From Mesorhizobium sp. RMAD-H1 (GTDB taxonomy: Bacteria > Pseudomonadota > Alphaproteobacteria > Rhizobiales > Rhizobiaceae), in NCBI RefSeq assembly GCF_014191375.1, contig NZ_JACHWN010000005.1, positions 1-64,000 on the forward strand: a DNA stretch of 64,000 nt, given 5' to 3'. The translations under genes and the position numbers were made by a program. This document shows, piece after piece, positions 24,815 through 34,492 of the stretch; position 1 is the stretch's first letter, and each line of letters starts with the position of its first letter. Under the pieces are notes generated by a model. That model was given only the letters and a program-made list of their open reading frames with translations, had not been told where the DNA came from and did not search any database.

Positions 24815-25846
24815 ATGTCAAGCCGCCTTCCCCCGCTCAATCCGCTACGGGCCTTCGAGGCGGCGGCGCGCCATGGTTCGGTTTCGCTGGCCGCACAGGA
24901 ACTGAACGTCACCCATGGCGCGATCAGTCACCAGATCAAGGCGCTGGAGGCGACGCTCGACGTCAAGCTGTTCGAGCGGGGCGCACAGCGCCTGAAACTC
25001 ACCGCACAGGGCGCGCTGCTCCTGCCCGCCGTTTCCAGCGCCTTTGCCGAAATCGCCGCGGCGACCGCCATGGTGAAGCGCCCCACGACCAGCGGTGAGC
25101 TCAGCATCACCTGCGTGCCGGCGCTGCTCTCGCTGTGGCTCATCCCGCGGCTCAACCAGTTCACCGAGCAGTATCCCGATATCCGCCTGACGCTGACGGC
25201 ATCGAACGATCCGGATCATCTGCGCTCGCCCGATGTCGATATCTGCATCCTTTATGGCGACGGCAACTGGGCCGATTGCTGGACGAGGCTGTGGAGCCAT
25301 CTCCGGCTCTTTCCCGTCGTCAGCCCGACATTGCTCAACAGCCGACCGCTGCGCACCCTGCGCGATCTGCGCGACCATGTGATGCTGCATGCCGATGACG
25401 GGCGCGAATGGAACACCTGGCTGGCGGCGGCCGATGCAACCGGCCTCCCGCGCGGGCCGCAGCACTTCATGAGCGATGCCCGTCTTTCAACGGAAGCCGC
25501 GCTGCACGGCCAGGGGGTTGCGCTGGGTGATACGATCACCGCCAGCGATCTGATCGCCAAGGGTGAGCTGATCGTGCCTTTCGGCCTCACCGTCCCGGCG
25601 AACAACGCCTTTTACGTGACCTGCCGCAACGAGGTGCGTGCCGCCCCTATCGTCAGGGTATTCATCGACTGGCTTTTCGCGTCTCTCGGCGCGGACAGCA
25701 TCGCCGAGCCCCAGACGGCCGCCCGCCACATCATCCGCCGCCGCAACGGCAAGATCGCCGGCGAACCCGCTGCAAAAGGCAACGCACGCGGCCTTGTCTC
25801 CAAACAGGCACCGGCCCGTCAGGCCAAGCGCCGCCTCAAACCCTGA
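24815..25846 (+). CDS. LysR-family transcriptional regulator (GcvA-like)
   Basis: 343 residues. The N-terminal winged HTH (PLNPLRAFEAAARHGSVSLAAQELNVTHGAISHQIKALE) is of the GcvA subgroup. It is followed by a periplasmic-binding-like effector domain (~95-295) and an unusual basic C-terminal tail (IIRRRNGKIA...KRRLKP, ~45 residues) that looks disordered. It is divergent from the ureohydrolase/ABC operon and 28 nt before an aminotransferase gene, so it probably regulates both units in response to their substrate. RBS is weak. Confidence 0.9.
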   Translation: MSSRLPPLNPLRAFEAAARHGSVSLAAQELNVTHGAISHQIKALEATLDVKLFERGAQRLKLTAQGALLLPAVSSAFAEIAAATAMVKRPTTSGELSITCVPALLSLWLIPRLNQFTEQYPDIRLTLTASNDPDHLRSPDVDICILYGDGNWADCWTRLWSHLRLFPVVSPTLLNSRPLRTLRDLRDHVMLHADDGREWNTWLAAADATGLPRGPQHFMSDARLSTEAALHGQGVALGDTITASDLIAKGELIVPFGLTVPANNAFYVTCRNEVRAAPIVRVFIDWLFASLGADSIAEPQTAARHIIRRRNGKIAGEPAAKGNARGLVSKQAPARQAKRRLKP

Positions 25847-25874
25847 TCTTCCCGGATAGCCAAGGATTTCCCAG

Positions 25875-27056
25875 ATGCCTGCTCCGCTTTTCAATCCGCT
25901 GGTGGCGAACCTCTCTGCGCCGCCGATCCCGCTGGTGCAGGCCTGGGCTGACGCCTATTCGGGCGCGCATGGGCCGCTGATCGACCTTTCGCAGGCGGTT
26001 CCAGGCTATCCGCCGCATCGCGACATGCTGAAGTGGCTGGGCGAGGCGGCCTCTTCCGACGCCTATGCCGGCTATGGGCCGATCGAAGGCGAAGCGGTGC
26101 TGCGCGAGGCCTATGCCGAACACGTCGCGGGCCTCTATGGCGCGCCTGTCGCAGCCGACAATGTGCATATCACCGCCGGCTGCAACCAGGCCTTCATCGC
26201 CGCCATCATGGCGGTGGCCGGGGCGGGCGATACGGTGCTGATGACCAACCCCTTCTATTTCAATCATCAGTCGACGCTGGCGATGCTGGGCATTAAAAGC
26301 CGTACCGTCGAATGCAGCGCGGCGAAAAGTTTCGTCCCCGAGGTACAGGCCATTGCCGGCGCGCTGACCGGCGACATACGCGCGCTGGCCTTGGTGACGC
26401 CGAACAACCCGACCGGCGCGATCTATCCGCCGCAGATGCTCGAGGCCATTTACGATCTCTGCCGCGCCAACGGCACCTGGCTCATTCTCGACGAAACCTA
26501 TCGGGATTTCCTCCCGTCCGGCAGCGAGGCGCCCCATGGATTGTTCCGCCTGCCGGGCTGGCAGGAAACGCTGATCCAGCTCTACAGCTTCTCCAAATCC
26601 TTCTGCATTCCCGGCCATCGGCTGGGCGCCATCGTTGGCGGTCCGAAGGTGGTGGAGAATGTGGCAAAGGTCATGGACAATCTGCAGATATGTGCGCCCC
26701 GCGCGCCGCAGGCCGCCGTCGCTCGCGCAATCGCGCCGCTCACTTCATGGCGGGAGGCCAACCGCGCGGAAATCGCCGGCCGCGCAAGCGCGCTCCACGA
26801 CGTGATGAGACAACTTCCGGAGTGGCGGCTGGAGGCGATCGGCGCCTATTTCGCCTTCATCCGCCATCCGTTCGATAGGGTATCCTCGGTCGAAGTGGCG
26901 GAGCGGCTCGCCAAGGAAGCCGGCGTGCTGGCGCTGCCGGGCGCCTTTTTCGGTGAAGGACAGGACCGCTCCCTGCGCTTTGCCTTCGCCAATGCCGACG
27001 CCGCGACGATCCGGCTGCTCGAGGGCCGGCTTGGCCGGCTCTCCTCCAGCGCATGA
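25875..27056 (+). CDS. PLP-dependent aminotransferase, class I/II
   Basis: 393 residues, fold-type I aminotransferase. Key motifs: ITAGCNQAFIAA, VTPNNPTGAIYPP (PLP ring and substrate Asn), LILDETYRDF, SFSKSFCIPGHRLGA with the Schiff-base Lys, and the Arg of SLRFAFAN binding the carboxylate. AAGGA is 8 nt before the ATG. It is co-oriented with and 28 nt after lysR. Together with the divergent ureohydrolase operon it may take part in catabolism of a guanidino amino acid; this is inference from context. Confidence 0.87.
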   Translation: MPAPLFNPLVANLSAPPIPLVQAWADAYSGAHGPLIDLSQAVPGYPPHRDMLKWLGEAASSDAYAGYGPIEGEAVLREAYAEHVAGLYGAPVAADNVHITAGCNQAFIAAIMAVAGAGDTVLMTNPFYFNHQSTLAMLGIKSRTVECSAAKSFVPEVQAIAGALTGDIRALALVTPNNPTGAIYPPQMLEAIYDLCRANGTWLILDETYRDFLPSGSEAPHGLFRLPGWQETLIQLYSFSKSFCIPGHRLGAIVGGPKVVENVAKVMDNLQICAPRAPQAAVARAIAPLTSWREANRAEIAGRASALHDVMRQLPEWRLEAIGAYFAFIRHPFDRVSSVEVAERLAKEAGVLALPGAFFGEGQDRSLRFAFANADAATIRLLEGRLGRLSSSA

Positions 27057-27114
27057 GAGCCATCGCTCCTGCGCATTTGCCGCCCTCCTACACAGGCCGC
27101 GATTCCACGGCAGG

Positions 27115-28647
27115 TCAGGCGGTCGCCATCACCCTTTCTCCGCTCATGCGATAGGAAATCGCCTCGGCGAGATGCAGCCGCCCGACCTTCTCCGCCCCGT
27201 CGAGATCGGCCAGCGTGCGCGCCACCTTCAGGATGCGGTGATAGGCGCGGGCGGAAAACTTCATCTGCTCGCTGGCATCGCGCAGCAGCCTCGCGCCGCC
27301 GGCATCGGGTGCGGCGATCTCCTCGATCAGCGCGGCGGAGCACTGCGCATTGGTCGAGACATGGGAAAGACCCCGCGCTTCATAACGGCGTTTCTGGATC
27401 GATCGCGCCCGCGCCACCCGCTCCGCCACCGCCTTGCTGCTCTCGGCCTGTGACGGACGAATGAGATCGGCGGCCGAAACGGCGGGCACCTCTATGCGCA
27501 GATCGATACGGTCGAGCAGCGGGCCGGAAATGCGCGCCTGATAATCCGCCTGGCAGCGGGGCCCGCGCGCGCAGCGGTGGCCCGGCTCGCCGGCCATGCC
27601 GCAGCGGCACGGATTCATCGCGGCGATGAGCTGCATCTGCGCGGGATAGCTGACGCGGTGATTGGCGCGGGCGATCATGCATTCGCCGGTTTCCAGAGGC
27701 TGGCGCAGCGAATCGAGCACCTGCGGCGTGAATTCCGGGAATTCGTCGAGGAAAAGCACGCCATTATGGGCAAGCGACACCTCCCCCGGCCTGGCCCTGA
27801 TGCCGCCGCCGACCATCGCCGCCATGGAGGCGGAGTGATGCGGCGCGCGGAAAGGCCTGCGGTCGGAAAGCCTGCCGCCGGCGAGTTCCCCGGCGATGGA
27901 AGCGATCATCGAGACATCCAGCAATTCGCGCGGGGAAAGCGGCGGCAGGATGGAGGGCAGGCGCTGCGCCAGCATCGACTTGCCCGAGCCGGGCGGCCCG
28001 ACCAGAAGCAGATTGTGATTGCCCGCCGCCGCCACTTCGAGCGCCCGCTTCGCCGTCTCCTGTCCTTTGATATCAGCAAGATCGGGCAGATCGTCCGCCC
28101 TTTGGCGCATTGCCGGCTCGGGACGCGACAGAACCTGCGTGCCGCGGAAATGATTGGCGAGCGCGATCAGGCTGCGCGGCGCCAGGATGTCGATCTCACT
28201 GCCGGCCCAGGCGGCCTCCGGACCGCAGGCATGGGGGCAGATCAGGCCCTTGTCCTGCCGGTTGGCACCGATGGCCGCCGGCAGCACGCCGGCGACGGCG
28301 CTGATCGTGCCATCGAGCGAGAGCTCGCCCAGGACCACATAGGATTGCAGGGCGTCACCCGGCAGCGCGCCGAGCGCCGCCATCAGGCCGACGGCGATCG
28401 GCAAGTCGTAATGGGAGCCCTCCTTGGGAAGGTCGGCCGGCGCGAGATTGACCGTGACCTTCTTGGGCGGCATGGAAAGGCCCGAGGCATGCAGCGCGGC
28501 CTGCACCCTTTCGCGGCTTTCGGCCACTGCCTTGTCGGGCAGGCCGACGATGGACATGCCCATCTTGCCGGGCGCAATCATCACCTGCACATCGACGCGG
28601 ACAGCCTCGATCCCCTGAAACGCTACGGTGCTGACCCGCGATACCAT
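27115..28647 (-). CDS. comM: YifB/ComM-family Mg-chelatase-like AAA+ ATPase
   Basis: About 510 residues. The N-terminal ChlI-like domain (ARVDVQVMIAPG-type region, IVGLPDKAVAESRERV, KVTVNLAPADLPKEG) is followed by an AAA+ core with Walker A GPPGSGKSML, Walker B GVLFLDEFPEF and a C-terminal Mg_chelatase_C domain (PCRCGMAGEPGHRC, SGPLLDRIDL, KFSARAYHRILKVARTLADL). ComM homologues are branch-migration helicases that help integrate DNA during natural transformation. ATG at 28647 is preferred over 28662 (G-rich RBS). Confidence 0.93.
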   Translation of the reverse strand: MVSRVSTVAFQGIEAVRVDVQVMIAPGKMGMSIVGLPDKAVAESRERVQAALHASGLSMPPKKVTVNLAPADLPKEGSHYDLPIAVGLMAALGALPGDALQSYVVLGELSLDGTISAVAGVLPAAIGANRQDKGLICPHACGPEAAWAGSEIDILAPRSLIALANHFRGTQVLSRPEPAMRQRADDLPDLADIKGQETAKRALEVAAAGNHNLLLVGPPGSGKSMLAQRLPSILPPLSPRELLDVSMIASIAGELAGGRLSDRRPFRAPHHSASMAAMVGGGIRARPGEVSLAHNGVLFLDEFPEFTPQVLDSLRQPLETGECMIARANHRVSYPAQMQLIAAMNPCRCGMAGEPGHRCARGPRCQADYQARISGPLLDRIDLRIEVPAVSAADLIRPSQAESSKAVAERVARARSIQKRRYEARGLSHVSTNAQCSAALIEEIAAPDAGGARLLRDASEQMKFSARAYHRILKVARTLADLDGAEKVGRLHLAEAISYRMSGERVMATA

Positions 28648-28950
28648 GCCGCTGCCCCCCAAAACGCCCTCTCCGCGTCCCCACGCGGAAGCTCAACAGG
28701 CTTAATCTCTGGAGATAAGCATAGATCAGCCAGGCGGACAAGAACATTAATGGAACAAAGACAACCTACCGGATATTAAACAGGTGCATCAGGTTGTGCC
28801 ACCAGAACAAAAGAGGAAGTATCCGGATACATGCGTAGTAGAACTTCCTTATATTATTATATACTTGGAAAATAAAATAATAAGAACGGCCTCCCTTCGA
28901 GTGGGAACCGCTCCAGGAGATAGTATCCGAAGATTCCGGATCGGCGATTG
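28648..28950. other. Intergenic region, A/T-rich core
   Basis: About 300 bp between comM and gshB. Positions 28690-28890 are notably A/T-rich (runs such as TTATATTATTATATA near 28850) compared with the flanks. No ORF, RNA gene or clear terminator was recognised. Confidence 0.6.
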
Positions 28951-29898
28951 TCAGGCCTTCCGGCGCTTGGCCTCGACGCAATCCCAGAAGAGCACCGCCA
29001 CATCGGGCCCGCCGAAGCGCTTGATCTCGCGGATGCCGGTGGGCGAGGTGACGTTGATCTCGGTCATGTAATCGCCGATGACGTCGATGCCGACGAGGAT
29101 GAAGCCCCGCTCCCGCAGCGAAGGGCCGATGCGGGCGCAGATTTCCCGGTCGCGCTCGGTCAGTTGCGCGGCCTCGGCCCTGCCGCCGACATGCATGTTG
29201 GAGCGGGCATCCGTTTCGGACGGAACGCGATTGATGGCGCCGACCGGCTCGCCGTCGATCAGGATGATGCGCTTGTCGCCGGCGCGCACGTCCTTCAGAT
29301 AACGCTGGGCGATGAAAGGCTCGCGGTACATCTGCGCGAACATCTCGAGAAGCGAGGCGAGGTTTCGGTCGGCATTGGCCAGATGGAAAACGCCGGCGCC
29401 GCCATTGCCGTAAAGCGGCTTGACGATGATATCGCCGAACTCGCGGCGGAAATCCGCCACCTCCTGCGGGTCCTTGGTGATAAGGGTTTCCGGCATCAGG
29501 TCGGGGAATTCGGTGACGAAGATCTTTTCCGGGCTGTTGCGCACCCACATGGGATCGTTGACGACCAGCGTCTTCGGGTGAATGCGTTCCAGGAGATGCG
29601 TCGTGGTGATGTAGTTCATGTCGAAGGGTGGATCCTGGCGCAGCAGCACCACATCCATCTCCGAAAGGTCGCGGCGCTCAGGGCTGCCCAGCGTGAAATG
29701 ATCGCCCTCGGTGTCGCGCACCTCAAGCGTCTCGACCACGGCCGAGACGACGCCGTCGCGCATGGAAAGACGGTCGGGCGTATAGTGATAAAGCGTGTGG
29801 CCGCGCCTTGCCGCCTCCAGGCAGAGCGCGAAGGTGGTGTCGCCTGCGATCCGGATGGAACGGATATGGTCCATCTGGACCGCGATTTTCATTGCCAT
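28951..29898 (-). CDS. gshB: Glutathione synthetase
   Basis: 315 residues, the standard GshB length. N-terminal substrate domain ([42 protein letters not shown]) and ATP-grasp domain ([67 protein letters not shown]) are all canonical. It joins gamma-glutamylcysteine and glycine using ATP. GAGGA lies 5 nt before the ATG; a second in-frame ATG is two codons downstream. Confidence 0.96.
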   Translation of the reverse strand: MAMKIAVQMDHIRSIRIAGDTTFALCLEAARRGHTLYHYTPDRLSMRDGVVSAVVETLEVRDTEGDHFTLGSPERRDLSEMDVVLLRQDPPFDMNYITTTHLLERIHPKTLVVNDPMWVRNSPEKIFVTEFPDLMPETLITKDPQEVADFRREFGDIIVKPLYGNGGAGVFHLANADRNLASLLEMFAQMYREPFIAQRYLKDVRAGDKRIILIDGEPVGAINRVPSETDARSNMHVGGRAEAAQLTERDREICARIGPSLRERGFILVGIDVIGDYMTEINVTSPTGIREIKRFGGPDVAVLFWDCVEAKRRKA

Positions 29899-30001
29899 GA
29901 TGTCCTCAGCGATTCGCTACGGTCGAAAACAGGGCGCCAAACTGTCACGGGCAAGGGCGTGATGCAATTAAACGGAGAGGCATCACGCTCGGCTTTCGTC
30001 T

Positions 30002-30074
30002 TAGCCGCATGACCTTATCCGAAAAGTCTGTAACTTTTTGCTGCCGCCGACCTTCGGTTCGGGATCATGCTCAG
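30002..30074. repeat. Dispersed palindromic repeat, extended copy
   Basis: Same family as 3981-4033: TTAGCCGCATGACCTTATCC ... GGTTCGGGATCATGCTC. About 20 nt longer in the centre than the other copies. Lies in the gshB-SDR intergenic region (29899-30187). Confidence 0.75.
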
Positions 30075-30187
30075 GCCCGATAACAGGAAATTTTATTTAT
30101 CATACTATACGATTTCGCTGAATTCCGCTAAGCGTCGGGCCGGCAAAAGCCGCAACAATCGTGCAAGCCCATCTGGGAGGATCCTTC

Positions 30188-30955
30188 ATGCTGCCATCGA
30201 CCGTGTTTCCCGACCTGAAGGACCGCTCCGTCCTGATCACCGGCGGCGGCTCCGGCATCGGCGCCTCCTTGACGGAGGGCTTTGTCGCCCAGGGCTCGAA
30301 GGTCGCCTTCATCGATATCGCGAAGGAGCCGTCGACGGCACTGGTCGAGAAGCTGGAAAAGAAATATGGCAGCCGCCCGCTCTATCTCGATGCGGATCTG
30401 CGCGATCTCGAGGCACTGCGCAAGGCGGCAGCAGAGGCGCAAGCGGCACACGGCCCGGTCGCCGTTCTCGTCAACAATGCCGCATGGGACGACCGGCACA
30501 CCGTCGAGGACGTGACCGAGGACTATTGGAACCTCAACCAGTCGATCAATCTGCGCCCGCAGTTCTTTGCAGTGCAGGCGGTGCTGCCGGGCATGAAAAA
30601 GGCCGGCGGCGGCGCGATCGTCAACTTCACTTCCATTTCCTTCATGATCAACCAGGGCGACCTGCCCGTCTACACCGCGGCGAAGGCCGGCGTCATCGGG
30701 CTCACCAAGGGGCTTGCCGGAGCGCTCGGTCCCGATAAAATCCGTGTCAACGCGATTGCGCCCGGCTGGGTGATGACGGAGCGCCAGAAGGCGCTCTGGG
30801 TGACGGAGGAAGGCTTGAAGGCCCATATCGGCAAGCAGTGCCTGAAAGAAGAGGTGCAGCCGGACGACATGGTCGGGCCCTGCCTGTTCCTGGCTTCCGA
30901 CGCCGCCCGCATGCTCACCGCGCAGACGCTGATCGTAGACGGAGGCTGTTTGTGA
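30188..30955 (+). CDS. SDR-family sugar dehydrogenase
   Basis: 255 residues from the ATG at 30188, preceded by GGGAGG (8 nt). Classical short-chain dehydrogenase: cofactor loop TGGGSGIG, NNAAWDD, catalytic Ser in NFTSISF and YTAAK with Tyr/Lys, and the C-terminal VDGGCL. First gene of a four-gene operon with dgoK, dgoA and an SMP-30 lactonase, all overlapping by 4 nt. This context suggests oxidation of a sugar such as D-galactose to its lactone in a De Ley-Doudoroff type pathway; the substrate is inferred. Confidence 0.85.
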   Translation: MLPSTVFPDLKDRSVLITGGGSGIGASLTEGFVAQGSKVAFIDIAKEPSTALVEKLEKKYGSRPLYLDADLRDLEALRKAAAEAQAAHGPVAVLVNNAAWDDRHTVEDVTEDYWNLNQSINLRPQFFAVQAVLPGMKKAGGGAIVNFTSISFMINQGDLPVYTAAKAGVIGLTKGLAGALGPDKIRVNAIAPGWVMTERQKALWVTEEGLKAHIGKQCLKEEVQPDDMVGPCLFLASDAARMLTAQTLIVDGGCL

Positions 30956-31899
30956 GCAGAGACGGAGAACCCGCTTTCGCCGGGGCCGATTGGGGGACGA
31001 GCCGCTTCCGGCTCTGGCTCATGGACAGGGCGGGCCAGGTGCTCGCCGAGCGACGCAGCGACGACGGGCTCGACGCCTCACGGACAATCGGCTTCTCGCA
31101 AGTTCTGGAAAGCCATCTCGCAGCACTCGGCGCGCCGGCCAACCTGCCGGTCGTCGTCTGCGGCATGGCGGGCTCGCGGCAGGGCTGGGTCGAGGCATCC
31201 TATGTGGATATCCCCGCCGACCCGGCGACCATCCTGGCGGCCTCGGCGCGCATCATCGATACAAAGCGCGATATCCGCATCGTGCCTGGCCTGGCGCAGC
31301 AGGGCGCGCAACCCAATGTGATGCGCGGCGAGGAATCCCAGCTTCTCGGCCTCGTCCACGGCAGGCCCGGTTTCTCCGGCCTCGTCGCCATGCCCGGCAC
31401 CCATTCGAAATGGGTTTATCTGGAAGGCGGGAAGGTCTCGCGTTTCTCCACCTATCTGACCGGCGAGCTTTATGCGCTGCTCTGCGGCCAGTCGATCCTG
31501 CGCCATTCGATCGGCGCGGTGGCGGAGAGCGTCGATGCGGATCATCCGGGCTTTGCCGCCGGGCTCGGGCAGGCTCTCGCCCCCGGCTTCAGCCTGCTCG
31601 GCACGCTTTTCGAGCTCCGGGCGGCGATGCTGCTCAACGGGCAGAGCGAGGCGGAAGCCGCCGCGCAGCTCTCCGGCATGGTGATCGGCTCGGAAGCGGC
31701 CGACGCGCGCGCCAAGGCACCGGCTGATATCAGGACAGTGCAGCTCGTCGCCTCGGGGCGGATGGAGCGGCTCTATCGCAAGGCGCTCGGCGCGGCGGGC
31801 TTCGACTGCGAAACGGTGGATGCCGAGGATGCGGTCCGGAAGGGCCTGCATGCCGCCGCCGCCGGCCTGTGGTTCTCCTCCCGAAAGGAAACGGCATGA
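30952..31899 (+). CDS. dgoK: 2-dehydro-3-deoxygalactonokinase
   Basis: 315 residues from a GTG at 30952, chosen because GGAGG lies 6 nt upstream and the codon overlaps the SDR stop (GTGA). DgoK family motifs: GADWGTSRFRLWLMD, VCGMAGSRQGWVEA, FSGLVAMPGTHSKWV, TYLTGELYALL. It phosphorylates 2-keto-3-deoxygalactonate to the 6-phosphate. Couples to the downstream aldolase by a 4-nt overlap. Confidence 0.93.
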   Translation: MSRDGEPAFAGADWGTSRFRLWLMDRAGQVLAERRSDDGLDASRTIGFSQVLESHLAALGAPANLPVVVCGMAGSRQGWVEASYVDIPADPATILAASARIIDTKRDIRIVPGLAQQGAQPNVMRGEESQLLGLVHGRPGFSGLVAMPGTHSKWVYLEGGKVSRFSTYLTGELYALLCGQSILRHSIGAVAESVDADHPGFAAGLGQALAPGFSLLGTLFELRAAMLLNGQSEAEAAAQLSGMVIGSEAADARAKAPADIRTVQLVASGRMERLYRKALGAAGFDCETVDAEDAVRKGLHAAAAGLWFSSRKETA

Positions 31900-32549
31900 C
31901 TCACGTTCCCTCCGTCGCCTGGCCGAAGCTGAAGCGCGACCTGATCGCCATCCTGCGCGGGATCCGGCCGGAAGAGGCGGTGGATATCTGCCATGCGCTG
32001 GCCAATGCCGGCTTCGAGGCGATCGAGATACCGCTCAATTCGCCGGAGCCGTTCCGCTCCATCGAGATGGTCGCAAAGGCGCTGCCAGCGCATGTGCTGG
32101 TCGGAGCGGGCACGGTGCTCGACACGGCCAGTGTCGCACGGCTCCATGATGCGGGCGGGCGGCTGATGGTGAGCCCCAATGTGGATGCGGAAGTGATCCG
32201 CGCCGCATCCGCCTCCGGCATGGTGACGATGCCCGGCGTCTTCTCGCCGACGGAAGCGCTGGCCGCGCTGAAGGCGGGGGCCTCGGGGCTGAAGTTCTTC
32301 CCAGCCAATGTGCTGGGCCCCGACGGCATCAAGGCGGTGAGCGCCGTCCTGCCCAAGGGCACGGTGGTCGGCGCGGTCGGCGGCGTTGCCGAGGGCGATT
32401 TCGCCGCCTATGCCGAAGTGGGGATACGCGCCTTCGGCCTCGGCTCCAGCATCTACAAACCCGGGATGAATGCGGCGGATGTGGCGGAGCGTGCCCACCT
32501 GACGATCGAGGCCTATGATGCGGTTTTCTTTGGAGAGACATACGCATGA
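31896..32549 (+). CDS. dgoA: 2-dehydro-3-deoxy-6-phosphogalactonate aldolase
   Basis: 217 residues from the ATG at 31896 (AAAGGA upstream, ATGA overlap with dgoK). KDPG/KDPGal aldolase fold: LIAILRGIRPEEAV with the catalytic Glu region (EAIEIPLNSP), GAGTVLD, and the Schiff-base Lys in SGLKFFPAN; phosphate-binding GAVGGV. It splits the phosphorylated intermediate to pyruvate and glyceraldehyde 3-phosphate. Stand-alone aldolase, not fused to a dehydratase. Confidence 0.92.
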   Translation: MTHVPSVAWPKLKRDLIAILRGIRPEEAVDICHALANAGFEAIEIPLNSPEPFRSIEMVAKALPAHVLVGAGTVLDTASVARLHDAGGRLMVSPNVDAEVIRAASASGMVTMPGVFSPTEALAALKAGASGLKFFPANVLGPDGIKAVSAVLPKGTVVGAVGGVAEGDFAAYAEVGIRAFGLGSSIYKPGMNAADVAERAHLTIEAYDAVFFGETYA

Positions 32550-33421
32550 CGACCGTGCCTGCCACCGTCTTTTCCGATACCGTCTGCGAGCTCGGCGAAG
32601 GGCCGGGCTACGATCCCCTGACCAGTACGGTCTGGTGGTTCGATATCCTGGCGGGCAGGCTCATCGAGAAGAGCTGGCCGGACGGCGACAGCCGGGTGCA
32701 GGAGCTGGGAATGATGGCGAGCGCGCTCGCGGTCATCGATGCGCAAAGCCAGATGCTCTGGACCGAGAAGGGGCTCTACATCCGCGACCGCGAAAGCGGC
32801 GCGCTGACACTGCACAGGGCGATCGAGGCCGACAATCCCGCCACCCGCTCGAATGACGCGCGCGTCCACCCCTCCGGCGCCTTCTGGCTGGGAACGATGG
32901 GCAAAAAGGCCGAGGAGGGCGCAGGCTCGATCTGGTGGTATCGCGAGGGCGAGGTCCGCCTGCTCTTCTCCGGCATCACCATCACCAATTCCATCTCATT
33001 CTCGCCCGACGGGCGGATCGCCTATTTCGCCGATACGGACAAGAACATCCTCTGGCGCGTCGACACGGATCCGGAAACGGGCCTGCCGGTGAGCGAGAAA
33101 AGCGTCTTTCACCATCGCGTGGAGGACGGCGGACTGGACGGCTCGGTGGTGGATGCGAACGGCGTCCTCTGGAACGCCTGCTGGGGTGCGGGAGCAGTGC
33201 ACGCCTATTCGCCTGAGGGCAGGTTGATCCGCTCCGTGCCGGTACCGGCCCGCCAGCCCTCCTGCCCGGCCTTTGTCGGCCCTGATGCCGATCGCCTCCT
33301 CGTCACCACGGCACATGAGGGCATGAGCGAGAGCGAGCGCAAGGCCGACCCCAATGCCGGCCGGCCATTGTTGCTGGATATTGCCGTGCAGGGCGTTTTC
33401 GACCGGCCGGTCAGGCTTTGA
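32546..33421 (+). CDS. SMP-30/gluconolactonase-family sugar lactonase
   Basis: 291 residues, six-bladed beta-propeller. Metal-site motifs: CELGEGPGYDPL (Glu), NDARVHPSGAFWLGTM (Asn), NSISFSPDG and the Asp of GGLDGSVVDANG. Hydrolyses sugar 1,5- or 1,4-lactones, here presumably the product of the SDR dehydrogenase. Last gene of the operon, overlapping dgoA by 4 nt. No sugar-acid dehydratase is present, so that step must be encoded elsewhere. Confidence 0.9.
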   Translation: MTTVPATVFSDTVCELGEGPGYDPLTSTVWWFDILAGRLIEKSWPDGDSRVQELGMMASALAVIDAQSQMLWTEKGLYIRDRESGALTLHRAIEADNPATRSNDARVHPSGAFWLGTMGKKAEEGAGSIWWYREGEVRLLFSGITITNSISFSPDGRIAYFADTDKNILWRVDTDPETGLPVSEKSVFHHRVEDGGLDGSVVDANGVLWNACWGAGAVHAYSPEGRLIRSVPVPARQPSCPAFVGPDADRLLVTTAHEGMSESERKADPNAGRPLLLDIAVQGVFDRPVRL

Positions 33422-33466
33422 CGGTGCAGGGCCGTTGCGTGACCGGAAAAGGTCGGGGCCGTAATT

Positions 33467-33760
33467 CTACCCCTCGTAACCTTCCACGATGACGATCTCG
33501 CCGTCGGCGACGGTCTGGCGGATGGCCTTTGCCGCCTGATATTCCGATGAATTGTAGCAATCGAGCGCGTGCTGGATGGAGGGGAACTCGATAATGACAT
33601 TGCGGGCCCGGCCAGGGCCCTCCACGGCATGCGCCGTACCGCCGCGCGCCAGAAACCTGGCGCCGTAGCGCTCGAAAGCGGGCTTCGCGGTCGAGACGTA
33701 ATCCTTGTAGCGCTCGGCGTCCCTGACATCGACACGCGCGATCCAATAGCCTTTTGTCAT
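33467..33760 (-). CDS. DUF1330 family protein
   Basis: 97 residues, alpha/beta-barrel dimeric fold. Family pattern: GYWIARVDVRD, YKDYVSTAKPAFERYGARFLARGG, VIIEFPSIQHALDCYNSSEYQAA. Function unknown. Lies 15 nt after pyrF on the same strand. Confidence 0.9.
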   Translation of the reverse strand: MTKGYWIARVDVRDAERYKDYVSTAKPAFERYGARFLARGGTAHAVEGPGRARNVIIEFPSIQHALDCYNSSEYQAAKAIRQTVADGEIVIVEGYEG

Positions 33761-33775
33761 ATTTTCCTCCTTCAG

Positions 33776-34492
33776 CTAATCTGCCGGCTGGGCGACTGCC
33801 GCCGCCATTTCGGCCAGAATGGCGCGGGCGGCGGCCTGCCTGTCGGCGGCAGCGACGATGGGGCGCGCGACGACGAGATGGCTCGCGCCGGCCCTCAGCG
33901 CTTCCGCCGGGGTCATGACACGTTTCTGATCGCCCTTCTCCGCCCCAGCGGGACGGATGCCCGGCGTGACCAGAGCCATGTCCGGGCCGATGATGCGACG
34001 GACGGCCGAGGCCTCCGGAGCGGCGCAGACGATGCCGCCCATGCCGGCCTCGCGCGCCTGCCCGGCACGGCGGAGAACAAGCGTCTGCGGATCGGCGAGA
34101 TAGCCGGCCTCGGCCAGATCCGCGCCGTCCATGGAGGTGAGTACGGTAACGGCCAAGAGGCAGAGGCCAGAGCCTTTCGCCGCCTCTACGGCAGCGTGCA
34201 TCGCCTTGGGGTAGGCGTGCAGCGTCAGCATGGAGACGCCCATCTTCGCGATGTTCTCCACGCCCTTGGCGACCGTATTGTCGATATCGAGGAGCTTCAT
34301 GTCGAGAAAGACTTGTTTGCCCGAGCGGACGAGCTCGCCGGCGAAATCCAGTCCCCCGGCAAAGGCGAGCTGGTAGCCGATCTTGTAGAAGGACACCGTA
34401 TCGCCCAGGGCCGCGACCACCGCCTCGGCTTCCCCCACCGTCGGAACGTCGAGACCGACGATCAGCCGGTCGCGCACTCTATTCTCATCCAT
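33776..34492 (-). CDS. pyrF: Orotidine 5'-phosphate decarboxylase
   Basis: 238 residues from the ATG at 34492. Signature [13 protein letters not shown] (DxKxxD catalytic tetrad), with [19 protein letters not shown] and [18 protein letters not shown]. Converts OMP to UMP in pyrimidine synthesis. The frame remains open to 34606, but the family N-terminus ([11 protein letters not shown]) supports 34492, which overlaps the upstream phosphatase gene by 8 nt. Part of a minus-strand run dnaJ-pmtA-reductase-phosphatase-pyrF-DUF1330. Confidence 0.95.
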   Translation of the reverse strand: MDENRVRDRLIVGLDVPTVGEAEAVVAALGDTVSFYKIGYQLAFAGGLDFAGELVRSGKQVFLDMKLLDIDNTVAKGVENIAKMGVSMLTLHAYPKAMHAAVEAAKGSGLCLLAVTVLTSMDGADLAEAGYLADPQTLVLRRAGQAREAGMGGIVCAAPEASAVRRIIGPDMALVTPGIRPAGAEKGDQKRVMTPAEALRAGASHLVVARPIVAAADRQAAARAILAEMAAAVAQPAD

